Positions 34,721 to 43,314 of a stretch of 64,000 bases of DNA are shown here, one piece after another. A program made the translations under genes and the position numbers. Position 1 is the first letter of the stretch. Each line of letters starts with the position of its first letter. Below the pieces are notes generated by a model. The model ran no database searches, was not told the origin of the DNA, and was given only the letters and a program-made list of their open reading frames with translations. Source of the DNA: Bacillota bacterium (GTDB lineage Bacteria > Bacillota > Clostridia > Christensenellales > Aristaeellaceae); assembly GCA_023444095.1 (NCBI GenBank), contig JAEZRP010000040.1, positions 62,001-126,000 of the forward strand. Reading direction: 5' to 3'.

Positions 34721-35507
34721 GGGAGGATCCCCCCAATTGCGCGAGCTGCCAGATCAAATTCTCCCGGACGCGGGTCCCGCTCTCGCCCCGGATGCCATTG
34801 TATTCAAGCGTCACGATTTCCGGCGCGGAGCGCGCGAGCGTCCATTCGAGGAGCGCGAAGTCCTCCCCTTCCATCGCCTGATGGGTGTCGGCGGGGAAGC
34901 CATTTTCGTCATGACCGGAACCGTTCACATGGATTTCACGCACCCGCTCCAATGGGAGCGCGGAGAGGAAATCATGGACATCCCAGCCGCGATAGCGCGC
35001 GGTAATCTTCGCGTGCGTGAGATCGAGAAGCAGCCCGGTTCCCGTGGCTTCGAGGATATCCGCGAGCCTTTCCGCCTCGGCGTAGGGATGATGGTCGAAC
35101 ACCGTCCTGTCCTGCGGAGAGTCCGGGGTGTTCTCCACGAGGAGCGGCACGGCGATGTTCCCCTTGAATGTCCGGACGCCGGAGAGCAGCCTTTCGCGCA
35201 CACCCGCTTCTGTCATGCCCGCGTCCATGTCGACGTTCTGGATCGCCATGTGGAGCCCGTAGTGGGGCGAACCGCACGCCGATATCCGCGCGTTGGCCAG
35301 ATGAAAATCCACTTTTTGCGGTTCCCGCATCCCCGCGTGATCAAAGCAGCCCAACCCGTGAAGCAATATGGGCTTCAACGGTCTGATTTGCGCGAATCGT
35401 TCCTCGTAGTCGGGGTAGACTCCGTACTTGACGTAATCGACGTCGACACGCCCCTCCGCCAGAAGCGCGCCCAGCGCCTCCGACCAATTGCATCCAAGTT
35501 TGTACAT
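34713..35507 (-). CDS. DUF692-like (MNIO) iron enzyme or sugar-phosphate-isomerase-like TIM barrel
   Basis: The 264-residue protein starts MYKLGCNWSEAL behind GGAGG. Candidate metal ligands appear in TIM-barrel order: LLHGLGCFDHAG, SPHYGLHMAI, LLVENTPDSP, LLLDLTHAKITARYRGWDVHDF, REIHVNGSGHD, ADTHQAM and VTLEYN. The run LENxx / LLLDxxH / EIHxxG / DTH is that of DUF692 multinuclear iron enzymes (MbnB, TglH), which modify Cys in RiPP precursors; xylose-isomerase-like epimerases share the fold. The neighbouring putative immunity gene supports a specialised role. No precursor peptide was identified with confidence. Confidence 0.7.
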   Translation of the reverse strand: MYKLGCNWSEALGALLAEGRVDVDYVKYGVYPDYEERFAQIRPLKPILLHGLGCFDHAGMREPQKVDFHLANARISACGSPHYGLHMAIQNVDMDAGMTEAGVRERLLSGVRTFKGNIAVPLLVENTPDSPQDRTVFDHHPYAEAERLADILEATGTGLLLDLTHAKITARYRGWDVHDFLSALPLERVREIHVNGSGHDENGFPADTHQAMEGEDFALLEWTLARSAPEIVTLEYNGIRGESGTRVRENLIWQLAQLGGSSHG

Positions 35508-35651
35508 GCGCCCCTCCACAAAATACGCGCCCCCGGCGCTGAGCCGAAGGCGCTCCCCTCTCCCACCCCGGAGAAGCGCGACGGCTTCCCCGATCTCAAT
35601 GCCTCGCGGCACTGCTGTTTGACATGGCCAGTGATCCGTGTTTCCAAGCGC

Positions 35652-35680
35652 AATATACCACAGAATTAACCTTCTGTCAA
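35652..35680 (-). promoter_or_regulatory. Near-consensus promoter of the MNIO-like/Imm-5 operon
   Basis: On the minus strand a perfect TTGACA (35675-35680) and TATATT (35652-35657) are 17 bp apart. The transcript would have a 5' leader of about 135 nt before the ATG at 35507; that leader is open in the gene's own frame, so a longer protein cannot be fully excluded. In the rest of the 303-bp gap (35508-35810) the only other thing seen is the 12-bp palindrome CCTGTCGACAGG at 35739-35750. Confidence 0.8.
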
Positions 35681-35810
35681 CAATTATTTCCCGAGGAACA
35701 GCGACGAGCATGAACTGCGGGTTCCTTGGTAGATCTTACCTGTCGACAGGGGCAACTTATTCCGCCAAAACAAGGTCTTAATGCCAGAATTCAGCAAGGG
35801 AGATGAAACC

Positions 35811-36491
35811 ATGGGAAAGAAATTAACCGCTCTGATGCTCGCGCTGGCCTTGTGCCTGACATTCGCTGTGCCTGCCGCGACGGCCGGCACTGCGACCTCG
35901 AAAGTCAAGCTGCCCGCATCCTGGACCGCCCTCAACGTGCGCGCGGGCGCCGGCACCAATTACCCGGTCGTCACCTGGGTCGCCGACGGGGACAAGATCG
36001 ACATCGTCCAGGAGGGCGCGAGCTGGTCAAAAATTAAGGTTGTAAAAAACGGCAAAACCGGCTACATCAAGAACGCTTACATCGAGAACCTTTCCGGCGG
36101 CACTCCCACCGACCCGGGGACCATCGGCACCGCGACCGCGGGCAGCGTGTCGGGCAACGGCGTCAACCTGCGCACGGGCCCCGGCACCTCCTACGATAAG
36201 ATTGTCTCGCTTTCCAAGGGCGCGAAGGTCAAGATCTGGAGTGAGAGCGGGAACTGGTACTACGTGACCACTTCGGGCAATGCGAAGGGCTGGATGTCCA
36301 AAAACTACATCTCAGAAGGCTTTGCCATGACGACTACCGCCAACGTAAACTTCCGAAAGAGCGCCAATGGCACGGTCATCGAGACGCTTTCGAAGGGCAC
36401 CAACGTCACGGTCCTCTCCATTACCGGAAGCTGGAGCAAGGTCAAGGTCGGCTCCACCACCGGCTACGTGTACAATCAATACCTCAAGTAG
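35811..36491 (+). CDS. Secreted protein with three bacterial SH3 domains
   Basis: The 226-residue protein has a signal peptide (KKLTALMLALALCLTFAVPAATA) and three SH3b repeats, each with the motif of an N-terminal LNVRAGAGTNYPVV, VNLRTGPGTSYDKI or VNFRKSANGTVIE followed by a W-K-V strand. SH3b domains bind peptidoglycan or its cross-bridges. No catalytic domain is attached, so it is likely a cell-wall binding or signalling protein. GGGAG precedes the ATG; a strong terminator follows. Confidence 0.9.
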   Translation: MGKKLTALMLALALCLTFAVPAATAGTATSKVKLPASWTALNVRAGAGTNYPVVTWVADGDKIDIVQEGASWSKIKVVKNGKTGYIKNAYIENLSGGTPTDPGTIGTATAGSVSGNGVNLRTGPGTSYDKIVSLSKGAKVKIWSESGNWYYVTTSGNAKGWMSKNYISEGFAMTTTANVNFRKSANGTVIETLSKGTNVTVLSITGSWSKVKVGSTTGYVYNQYLK

Positions 36492-36507
36492 GAACCATAA
36501 AAGATCG

Positions 36508-36537
36508 CCCCGCCTGCCGTCCGGCAGGCGGGGTTTT
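36508..36537 (+). terminator. Rho-independent terminator
   Basis: CCCCGCCTGCC (36508-36518) pairs perfectly with GGCAGGCGGGG (36523-36533) across GTCC, followed by TTTT. It separates the SH3b gene from the convergent PepSY gene. Confidence 0.9.
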
Positions 36538-36540
36538 GCT

Positions 36541-37173
36541 TCAGTCGTCCATTTCCCACTTGAGAAGCTGCCCCGTGGCGTAGTCGGCCTCGAAGTCGTA
36601 CTTGAAATCGTCCACCGTTGCCTCGCCCTCGTAGATTGCCTTTCCGTCCTCAAAGCCGAGGTTGAGCTTTGTAATTTCCGCCCCCGGATAACTCAGGTAG
36701 ATCTGCACGGTGGGATCGGTGTCGCGGGAATAACCGAAAATGCGATCGTACGCGAGCACTTCGCCCGTCCCGGCGTCCAGCTCGTATGCGTTGAGCGCCC
36801 CGGCATCCTCGAAGAGCACCACCCAGACCGCCCTCCCATTCTTGGTGTCGAGCGCAGCGGCGATCTGCCGCGCGTCGGGATAGGTCTTCGTCAGGATGCC
36901 GAACGCCTCTTCGGCGGTGAGCGTCGCTACGGATTCCGCCTTCGTCTTCCTGTCGACCTCGAGCGCCAGAACGGTTCCGTCCGGACCCACCAGAAGCTCG
37001 TACCTCTCGCCGTCCGCGCCCCGATATTCGATCTCGGTCGCGCCGTCGTCCGTCTCCTGCCTGACAAAGCGCGCGCCCTCGGGCAGATAGCCCGCGTAGT
37101 CCGCCGTCTCCGCCGCGCCGGTCAGCGCGGCGAGAGCCAGGATGGCGGTCATTGTCCACGCATATTTCTTCAT
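36541..37173 (-). CDS. Secreted PepSY-domain protein
   Basis: The 210-residue protein has a signal peptide (KKYAWTMTAILALAALTGAA) and two PepSY-like units, ATEIEYRGADGERYELLVGPDGTVLALEVDRKTKAES with LTAEEAFGILTKTYPDA, and AYELDAGTGEVLAYDRIFGY. PepSY domains are thought to restrain proteases or sense at the membrane. ATG at 37173 lies 8 nt after AAGGAGG. It follows the DUF4091 gene on the same strand with a gap of about 35 bp, but its own signal peptide and site suggest independent roles. Confidence 0.8.
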   Translation of the reverse strand: MKKYAWTMTAILALAALTGAAETADYAGYLPEGARFVRQETDDGATEIEYRGADGERYELLVGPDGTVLALEVDRKTKAESVATLTAEEAFGILTKTYPDARQIAAALDTKNGRAVWVVLFEDAGALNAYELDAGTGEVLAYDRIFGYSRDTDPTVQIYLSYPGAEITKLNLGFEDGKAIYEGEATVDDFKYDFEADYATGQLLKWEMDD

Positions 37174-37208
37174 TCTCATCGCCTCCTTTGCCGCAAATCG
37201 CGTCGAGT

Positions 37209-38846
37209 CTATTTTACCCGCCCGAGGCACGCCTCAATCGCGCGGTTCACCTTCTCGCGCGCGTCCAAAATGTAGTCCGCAGAGCGGGGATATTGGTCAA
37301 ACGTGATCGGCTCCACGCCGTCCTCGAGGATCGCCATGACGAAATCCTTTCCCTTGAATGATTCCAATAGTTGGAACGCGCGCAGATCGTCCATCGCCTC
37401 GGCGATCACCATCATGCGCAGAGATTCGAGCGGTTTCCCGTCCTTTCCCGGGTATACCTGGAACGTATCGCCCGCGGGCGCGAAACCGTCCCCGTCCGTC
37501 ACGCGGAAGGGATCGACGGAATAATCCGAGAACTGCGCGCCGTAGAAGTTGTACGCCCATTGGAGGAAGCCCTCGATGCCGTACTTGTAGAGCTGGAACC
37601 CCAGAATTCGGGTGCGGTACGAGGGCATCGCGAGGAAAGTGTTGGAGACGAGCTTATATTGCCCGAGGCAGTAGTACGTCCATAGACCCTTCACGCCCGC
37701 TTCGAGGAAGGGCTCGATGTGGTTGGTGGCGGGGATGGGCTTCGCGACCGCGCCCGTCTCGTAAAACGCGAAATTGGAAAGCGCGTCCATCACCGGGAAG
37801 CCCTCGAGATACTCCGACACCATGTCGCGTGCCGCGCGGTAATCATCGAGCATCGCAAGCGACGGCTCGTCGGAGATGTGGAAGTAGCACCTTTCGGCGA
37901 TCCCGAGCTTCCTGAGCTCGGCAGTCAACGCGGGCAGGTACGCGCGCAGGAAGTCGCGGTACAATGTGCCCGTCGCCTCCGTGTCCCAGCCGAAGAGGCG
38001 CTTCTCCTCGCCGCACACGTCGGCCACGATCTTCGGCGCATGCTTCGCCCCCCACTGGGTGAACAGGTGCGCCATCTCGAAATACTCGATCCCGCACCGC
38101 TTCGCCATCTCCACCCAGCGCTCGAGCTTCCCGAAGCCGAACGAGTAGCCGGAATTGCCGGCGGAAACGTCCACGAGCTGGCAGGTCATGCGCTCTCCGC
38201 CCTCGCGCGTGTCGAGCGGCGGCGTGTGGATGGGCGTTAAGAGCATGTTGATGCCCCGCCGCGGCATCGCCGCGACGAAGTTCTCACAGATTTCCCAGAA
38301 TTTTTCCGACCACATTTCGACGCCATAGAAGTGGCAGAGGGCGTCGCAGTGGAACCATTTCGTGTGGATGAGCGCCTGCTTCGGGAGCGTCGCCGCGATC
38401 ACGTCGAGCCGGAAATCGGCGCGCGCGAGGACTTCCCCGTCCCCTGCTTTCAGGACGACGGCGATTTCGTGCGTCCCCGCCGGAGCGCCTTCGACGTCGA
38501 TCCACGCGCACGTCCAGAGGCCCGCGTACGCGCGCCATCTTTCTTCCCCGGCCTCCTCGAGGAGGTCAGGGTACAGTCCGGGCGCCTTGCGCAGGTAATC
38601 CGCATCCGCGTCCGGGAATGCCGCGAGCCGCACGGGCACGGACTTCACCATGCGCACGCGCGCGGGTACGCCGGAGGCGATCTCCAGCGACACATAGTCG
38701 CGCGAGGCCCCTTCGAGAATCGTCCACGCGGCCTGAAACGACGCCGTCTCGCCCAGAAGCGCGCTGGACCGCCGGTAGCCGCCGCGCGGGGCCTCGTCCA
38801 AAAACACCTTCTCCAAGGGGGATGTGAGCCTCAAATCAATCCTCAT
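37209..38846 (-). CDS. DUF4091 protein (glycoside hydrolase-like)
   Basis: The 545-residue cytosolic protein has an N-terminal beta-sandwich and a C-terminal TIM-barrel-like part with WAYNFYGAQFSDYSVDPFRV, which is the signature region of DUF4091, plus YFHISDEPSLAMLDDYRAA and KWFHCDALCHFYGVEMWSEKFWEI. Related proteins in gut Firmicutes are found with glycan use genes and have a GH-like fold; catalytic residues are not certain, though DEP is a candidate acidic site. AGAGG precedes the ATG. Confidence 0.82.
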   Translation of the reverse strand: MRIDLRLTSPLEKVFLDEAPRGGYRRSSALLGETASFQAAWTILEGASRDYVSLEIASGVPARVRMVKSVPVRLAAFPDADADYLRKAPGLYPDLLEEAGEERWRAYAGLWTCAWIDVEGAPAGTHEIAVVLKAGDGEVLARADFRLDVIAATLPKQALIHTKWFHCDALCHFYGVEMWSEKFWEICENFVAAMPRRGINMLLTPIHTPPLDTREGGERMTCQLVDVSAGNSGYSFGFGKLERWVEMAKRCGIEYFEMAHLFTQWGAKHAPKIVADVCGEEKRLFGWDTEATGTLYRDFLRAYLPALTAELRKLGIAERCYFHISDEPSLAMLDDYRAARDMVSEYLEGFPVMDALSNFAFYETGAVAKPIPATNHIEPFLEAGVKGLWTYYCLGQYKLVSNTFLAMPSYRTRILGFQLYKYGIEGFLQWAYNFYGAQFSDYSVDPFRVTDGDGFAPAGDTFQVYPGKDGKPLESLRMMVIAEAMDDLRAFQLLESFKGKDFVMAILEDGVEPITFDQYPRSADYILDAREKVNRAIEACLGRVK

Positions 38847-38858
38847 CTGTCATACCTC

Positions 38859-40016
38859 TCAAACCCTGACGAATTTTCTCGTGAATTCCTGATCCGCGCG
38901 CCGCTCCACCGGCTCTATCCGCGCAAGCGCCCACAGATCCGTGACCCGGCATTCGAGCGAAAAGCACGCGTCGCCCGCGAGCTCCGTCGCGCGCGCGATG
39001 GGGAGCGTCGCCCGCCGCGCGATTTCCGAAAGCAGCGCGCCCGCGTCCGCCCGCGCGCCGATCAGCCGGACGTACCTTGGCGCGGGATAGGCGGCCGCCA
39101 GTTCCGCCGGAAGGGAGATAAGCGCGTGCGCCGCGAGCCGCGATATGCGCGCGTAGGTGTACCTTTTGCACTTGACGCGGGCGATGAAGTCGGCGACGCT
39201 CGAAGCTTCCCGCGCCGCCCGTGCCGCGCGGTTTTCGAGGCCCTCTACCACGTCCGGGAGCCGCGCGATCCCCGACGCGCCGAGCGTCCGCAGCGCGTTC
39301 AAAATGAGCTCGTCCGCGCCGCGATGCGCGGCCATTTCCGCAAGCTGAAACCGCGCGGTTTCCGGAATCCCCCGCGCGGCATCCTCAAAATCCCCCCGCT
39401 GCCCCGCCGCGCGGATGGCCGTCGCGGACGCCACCTCGCCGGTCTCGACGGAGTGGTAGCCGTTCGTGCGGGGAATGGTAAATGCGGCGGGCGCGTCCCC
39501 GAGCCGCCGCAGCGCGCGCAGGTACTCGACCGCGAGGATGTCGTTCGGCCGCGCCTCCGCCCCGCCGAGGCCCAGCGCCGCCTCCGCGCGGCCCCGCGCC
39601 CGCGCGAGCGTCTCCCCGCGCGCGAGCGAATCCGCGATGTGCGCGCGCATCTCTTCCGGCTCGTTCTCCCGCGCGTCGGCCAGCCGATTGAGCGCGCCGA
39701 GGTTGCCCGACTCGCTCCCGAACGAGATCGCGTCCGCGCCGAAGGCGGCGGCGAGCCGCACGCCCGCGTCCGCAAATCTGTCCGCCGTGCGGCAGCCAAA
39801 CAGCGCCGGGAGTTCGACCACTGCGTCCGCGCCGTTCAGAAGCGCCGCGCGCGCGCGCGTCCACTTGGAAAGCGGCGTCAGCTCCCCGCGCTGGGAGAGG
39901 TGTCCGTTCATCACGCACACGATTTTGTCATATCCCGCCGCGCGCGTTTTTTCAATGTGCAGCTTGTGGCCGTTGTGAAACGGATTGTACTCCGAGACGA
40001 TGCCAGCAATTTTCAT
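38859..40016 (-). CDS. tmcAL: tRNA(Met) cytidine acetate ligase
   Basis: The 385-residue protein starts KIAGIVSEYNPFHNGHKLHIE, with the HxGH nucleotidyltransferase motif, and has VCVMNGHLSQRGELTPLSKW, VVELPALFGCRTADRFADAGVRL and ISFGSESGN, all typical of TmcAL. It uses acetate and ATP to make N4-acetylcytidine at the wobble base of elongator tRNA-Met. The ATG at 40016 is only about 6 nt downstream of TACAAT, so the transcript may be leaderless. The C-terminal third is Arg/Ala-rich, as is usual in high-GC members. Confidence 0.93.
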   Translation of the reverse strand: MKIAGIVSEYNPFHNGHKLHIEKTRAAGYDKIVCVMNGHLSQRGELTPLSKWTRARAALLNGADAVVELPALFGCRTADRFADAGVRLAAAFGADAISFGSESGNLGALNRLADARENEPEEMRAHIADSLARGETLARARGRAEAALGLGGAEARPNDILAVEYLRALRRLGDAPAAFTIPRTNGYHSVETGEVASATAIRAAGQRGDFEDAARGIPETARFQLAEMAAHRGADELILNALRTLGASGIARLPDVVEGLENRAARAAREASSVADFIARVKCKRYTYARISRLAAHALISLPAELAAAYPAPRYVRLIGARADAGALLSEIARRATLPIARATELAGDACFSLECRVTDLWALARIEPVERRADQEFTRKFVRV

Positions 40017-40022
40017 GCCCCT

Positions 40023-40073
40023 ATTGTACCGGATCGCGGGGCGATTGACAAGCGGCGGAACGGGCGATACTAC
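40023..40073. promoter_or_regulatory. Overlapping divergent promoters, tmcAL and lipoprotein gene
   Basis: On the minus strand TTGTCA (40046-40051) and TACAAT (40023-40028) are 17 bp apart and drive tmcAL. On the plus strand TTGACA (40045-40050) and TACTAC (40068-40073) are 17 bp apart and drive the lipoprotein gene. The two -35 boxes share bases 40046-40050, so the promoters would compete. Confidence 0.65.
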
Positions 40074-40094
40074 AGAAAAGGGAGGGATTCCGAC

Positions 40095-40964
40095 ATGAAA
40101 AGACCCATCCTGACGGCGCTTCTCGCGGTTCTCGCGCTCACGGTCGGCTGCGCCAAGACGGGGGAAACGATTACCCTGGACGAAATCGCGACGGCGAACA
40201 CCGAGGATCAGCTGCTCTCGCGCCACGCCGCGTTTTCGATCAACACCATTTACTACGACCAGGACGGCAACGAGACCTTCTCGACCTATCAGGCGATCGG
40301 CAAGTCCGGCGACGCCTACGCCGCCGCCTACGAGGATTCGGACGGCTACGCGGAGTATCTGGACGACGGCACGGTCTATTTCTTCGACCCCGCGACGAAC
40401 GAATTCACGGTGCTGGCATTTTATCCGGGCATGCTCGACGAGTACGTCGCCTCCTACGACGACTACCTCTTCCTCTCGAATGAGGGCGCGGTGATCGGCG
40501 CGGCGAAGTCGGCAAACGGCGAGACGAAGGTCGACGTCAGCCTCTCGCGCTCCGATCTGAACGCGCCGTTTCTCGACTCCCTCGGCTTCGGGAGCCCGGA
40601 CGGCATCCGCGTGGACTACACGCTCGACGCGTCGACCCGGGAGGTGCGCGCCTACGAACTCCACGCCGTGAAGGGAGACACGGAATCGCTTGTCCTCAAG
40701 ACGAGCGTTTCAGCGCTCGACGCGCCGCCCGTACCGCCCGACTACGTGGCCCAGTTAAAGAACCCCGCCGAGACGCGGGCGATCACGGTCGTGTTCCCGG
40801 ACGGGACGAAGACACAGTACGCGATTGCGAAGGACGCCATGTTCACCATGTCCTTCCCGGACGAATACGGCGCGTTCCTCGACCCCGAGGGCACGATCGC
40901 GGTGGCCGAGGAGGATCTGCGCGGCAAGGACGCGACGATCTACCTCATCGCAAACGAGGCGTAG
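40095..40964 (+). CDS. Lipoprotein of unknown function
   Basis: I do not recognise a family. The 289-residue protein has a signal peptide ending in the lipobox LTVGC and a beta-rich body (AFSINTIYYDQDGNETFSTYQAIGKSGD, YAEYLDDGTVYFFDPATNEFTVLAFYPGM) that resembles LolA/LppX-like or outer-membrane lipoprotein folds seen in Firmicute lipoproteins. It may monitor or bind a ligand at the membrane surface. GGGAGG precedes the ATG. A very long overlapping frame beginning at 38331 on this strand is a shadow; the real protein starts here. Confidence 0.82.
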   Translation: MKRPILTALLAVLALTVGCAKTGETITLDEIATANTEDQLLSRHAAFSINTIYYDQDGNETFSTYQAIGKSGDAYAAAYEDSDGYAEYLDDGTVYFFDPATNEFTVLAFYPGMLDEYVASYDDYLFLSNEGAVIGAAKSANGETKVDVSLSRSDLNAPFLDSLGFGSPDGIRVDYTLDASTREVRAYELHAVKGDTESLVLKTSVSALDAPPVPPDYVAQLKNPAETRAITVVFPDGTKTQYAIAKDAMFTMSFPDEYGAFLDPEGTIAVAEEDLRGKDATIYLIANEA

Positions 40965-40975
40965 CCCCGGACAGA

Positions 40976-41482
40976 TCAAAGCGTCCGATCGATCCTCTCG
41001 AGAATGCCGCGGCAGTCCTCGTCCTTGTTGTAGAGAACCGTCTCGACAAATTCCGCGAACGGCACGAGCTTCACGTCCGCCACCTCCCGCGCCGAGAGCG
41101 CGATCGTTTCAGGGTCCACGTCGATCCGCGCGCCGAAGATGTCGGTAATGAGTCCGCTCTTATGGCCGTCCCAATCCTCCACCTGCCGCCCGGCGAAGAA
41201 GCAGTCTCCGGGGTCGACCTCGACGCCCAGCTCCTCCTTCGCCTCGCGCGCGGCGGCCTGGGCGCCCGTCTCGCCGTGCTGCACGCCGCCGCCCGTCACG
41301 GCCCACTGTCCGGGATAGTTGCGCGCCTTCAGGGACCGCTGCTGGAGAAGATAGCGCCCGTCCGCGTTTTTCAGGATGATGTGGGCGTGGTAGAGGTACT
41401 CGTTTTCGCCACTTTTCGATCCCTTTTCGATCGCTTTGCCGGTCAAGACGCCGTCTCGCGTGAACACATCCCGAAGCTCCAT
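40976..41482 (-). CDS. NUDIX hydrolase
   Basis: The 168-residue protein has a complete Nudix box, GGGVQHGETGAQAAAREAKEELGVEV, that coordinates Mg2+ for pyrophosphate hydrolysis. ELRDVFTRDGVLTG and YLYHAHIILKN at the start match the Idi/YfcD-like NUDIX group. The substrate is unknown; oxidised nucleotides or isoprenoid precursors are possible. GGAGGTGG lies 4 nt before the ATG at 41482. Confidence 0.9.
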   Translation of the reverse strand: MELRDVFTRDGVLTGKAIEKGSKSGENEYLYHAHIILKNADGRYLLQQRSLKARNYPGQWAVTGGGVQHGETGAQAAAREAKEELGVEVDPGDCFFAGRQVEDWDGHKSGLITDIFGARIDVDPETIALSAREVADVKLVPFAEFVETVLYNKDEDCRGILERIDRTL

Positions 41483-41592
41483 CAAACCACCTCCAGACTA
41501 TATTCGCACACATGTCAGAAGGCGAAAAGCCGTTCTTTCAAAGGAATACCCCGTCGGGGTTCGCCGCCGACGCATGTCGCGCCGGATTGGCC

Positions 41593-41646
41593 AAAAAAAA
41601 CGATCCGGGCGAGGTCGGTTTGCTCCAATCGACCTCGCCCGGATCG
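41593..41646 (-). terminator. Rho-independent terminator of the murA operon
   Basis: A perfect 17-bp stem (CGATCCGGGCGAGGTCG, 41601-41617, with its complement at 41630-41646) and a 12-nt loop are followed, in the minus-strand direction, by eight T (A-run at 41593-41600). It lies just beyond the murA stop codon. Confidence 0.92.
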
Positions 41647-41662
41647 CATCTGTGCGTTTCCT

Positions 41663-42919
41663 CTATGCCTCTATCAGCTCGATGCGCGCGCCGAGCGCGA
41701 TGAGCTTCTGGTCCATGTTCTCGTAGCCCCTCTGTATGTAGTCCACGCCGCCGATGTCGGTGACGCCGCTGGACATGAGGCCCGCGACGACCATGGCCGC
41801 GCCTGCGCGCAGATCGGTCGCGTTGATGCGCGCGCCGACGAGCTGGTCGACGCCGGTAATGATCGCGGTGGTTTCGATGACGCGCACGTTCGCGCCCATG
41901 CGCCGAAGCTCGTCGAGAAAGCGGAAGCGGTTCTCAAACACGGTCTCGGTGACGATGGAGGTGCCGCGCGCGATGGTGAGAAGCGCGGAGAGCGGTTGCT
42001 GAAGGTCGGTCGGGAAGCCGGGATAACCCAGCGTCTTCACGTTCACGGAGCGGTAGACGCCGTTTCCGCGCACGCGGATGAGGTCGTCCTCGGTATAGAT
42101 CGAGACGCCCATTTCGAGCAGCTTCGCCGACAGCGATTCCATGTGGGTGGGGATCGCGCCGGTGATCGTCACATCGCCGCCCGTCGCGGCGACCGCGATC
42201 ATGAGGGTGCCCGTCTGGATCTGGTCGGGAATGATGGCGTAATTCGCGCCGTGCAGGTGGCGGCCGCCGCGGATGCGGATGACGTCCGTGCCCGCGCCCT
42301 TGACGTTTGCGCCCATGGAGGAAAGAAAGTTCGCGAGATCGACGACATGCGGCTCCTTGGCCGCGTTGTGGATCTGCGTGAGCCCGTCGGCCGAAACGGC
42401 GGCCAGCATGGAGTTGACCGTCGCGCCCACGGAGGGCATGTCGAGGAAAATGTCCCCGCCCCTCAAATACTCGGCGGAGGCGTTGATGACGCCGCCGAGC
42501 GTGTCAACCGTGGCACCCAGCGTGATGAGGCCCTTGATCGTCTGATCGATGGGCCGCGCGCCGATGTCGCAGCCGCCGGGCATGGGTACGTGCGACTTCC
42601 CGAAGATGCCCAGGAGCACGGGCGACAGGTAATAGCTCGCGCGCATCTTGCAGGCGAGCTCATAGGGCGGATCGTAGCGGTTCACCCCGCGCGGATCGAT
42701 GCGCATGGACGAACCGTGAAACTCCACCTTCGCACCGAGCCACTCGAGCATCCGGACGAGCACATGTACGTCCTCGATGTCGGGCAAATTTTCGATGACC
42801 GACGGCGAATCCGCCAAAAGCGCGGCGGGGATGACCGCCACGGCCGCGTTTTTCCCGCCGCCGATGGAGACCTCCCCCTCGAGCCTCATGCCGCCATGGA
42901 TGCGCAATATCCGGCCCAT
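41663..42919 (-). CDS. murA: UDP-N-acetylglucosamine 1-carboxyvinyltransferase
   Basis: The 418-residue protein has the MurA/EPSP-synthase fold and the catalytic Cys in MPGGCDIGARPID, which forms the phosphoenolpyruvate adduct and is the fosfomycin target. Other conserved parts are GGGKNAAVAVIPAALL, LGYPGFPTDLQQP and TVFENRF. It catalyses the first committed step of peptidoglycan synthesis. The start MGRILRI follows the stop of the FmdB-type gene by 1 nt (TAGTATG), so it is translationally coupled; there is no strong ribosome site of its own. Confidence 0.97.
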   Translation of the reverse strand: MGRILRIHGGMRLEGEVSIGGGKNAAVAVIPAALLADSPSVIENLPDIEDVHVLVRMLEWLGAKVEFHGSSMRIDPRGVNRYDPPYELACKMRASYYLSPVLLGIFGKSHVPMPGGCDIGARPIDQTIKGLITLGATVDTLGGVINASAEYLRGGDIFLDMPSVGATVNSMLAAVSADGLTQIHNAAKEPHVVDLANFLSSMGANVKGAGTDVIRIRGGRHLHGANYAIIPDQIQTGTLMIAVAATGGDVTITGAIPTHMESLSAKLLEMGVSIYTEDDLIRVRGNGVYRSVNVKTLGYPGFPTDLQQPLSALLTIARGTSIVTETVFENRFRFLDELRRMGANVRVIETTAIITGVDQLVGARINATDLRAGAAMVVAGLMSSGVTDIGGVDYIQRGYENMDQKLIALGARIELIEA

Positions 42920-42920
42920 A

Positions 42921-43130
42921 CTAGTGATTGCACCCGGAGCAACCCGCGCAGCTCCCGCCGCTGCAGCCGCTTCCGCCTGCGGCGCTCGCGCCGAAGGCGC
43001 ACTTTCCGTTGTACACCCGCGCGACCTTCGCGCCGCACTTTTCACACACCGCCTCGTCGCGCTTGTCGATGGTCGTCAATATTTCAAACTTGTGCCCGCA
43101 GGCGGGACACTTGAACTCATAGATCGGCAT
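42921..43130 (-). CDS. FmdB-type zinc-ribbon regulatory protein
   Basis: The 69-residue protein starts MPIYEFKCPACGHKFEIL and continues with CEKCGAKVARVYNGKC, the two CxxC knuckles of the FmdB (CxxC_CxxC_SSSS) family. The tail is unusually rich in Gly, Ser and Cys (GGSGCSGGSCAGCSGCNH), giving up to five extra cysteines. Such proteins are thought to be small zinc or metal-responsive regulators. CGGAGG precedes the ATG and murA follows at once. Confidence 0.88.
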   Translation of the reverse strand: MPIYEFKCPACGHKFEILTTIDKRDEAVCEKCGAKVARVYNGKCAFGASAAGGSGCSGGSCAGCSGCNH

Positions 43131-43262
43131 AGTCGGCCTCCGATGATCCCAGTCGATTCAATATTTCGTATTATACATGAGAATCCGGATTCAATCAAGT
43201 GCGCGCACGTAAAGAACGGGAAGACGAAGGCGGCGAGGGCGGACTCTCTGCGTTCCCTCTTC

Positions 43263-43291
43263 TTGTATCTTCATGCAAAATGTGGTAAAAT
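43263..43291 (+). promoter_or_regulatory. Promoter for the alpha/beta hydrolase gene
   Basis: TTGTAT (43263-43268) and TAAAAT (43286-43291) are separated by 17 bp. The in-frame ATG at 43273 lies inside this element, which supports the TTG start at 43315 behind GGGAGG. Confidence 0.7.
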
Positions 43292-43314
43292 CATTCGCGC
43301 GGGGAGGGATTTTG

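Noticed and set aside
38331..40964. 877-codon open frame on the plus strand
   Set aside because: Only its last 289 codons are the lipoprotein gene. The front part lies opposite DUF4091 and tmcAL, is rich in Arg/Ala/Pro, and has no domain pattern. High GC removes stop codons from antisense frames.
43273..43314. ATG at 43273 as the hydrolase start
   Set aside because: It falls inside the promoter (-35 43263-43268, -10 43286-43291); the TTG at 43315 fits the ribosome site.
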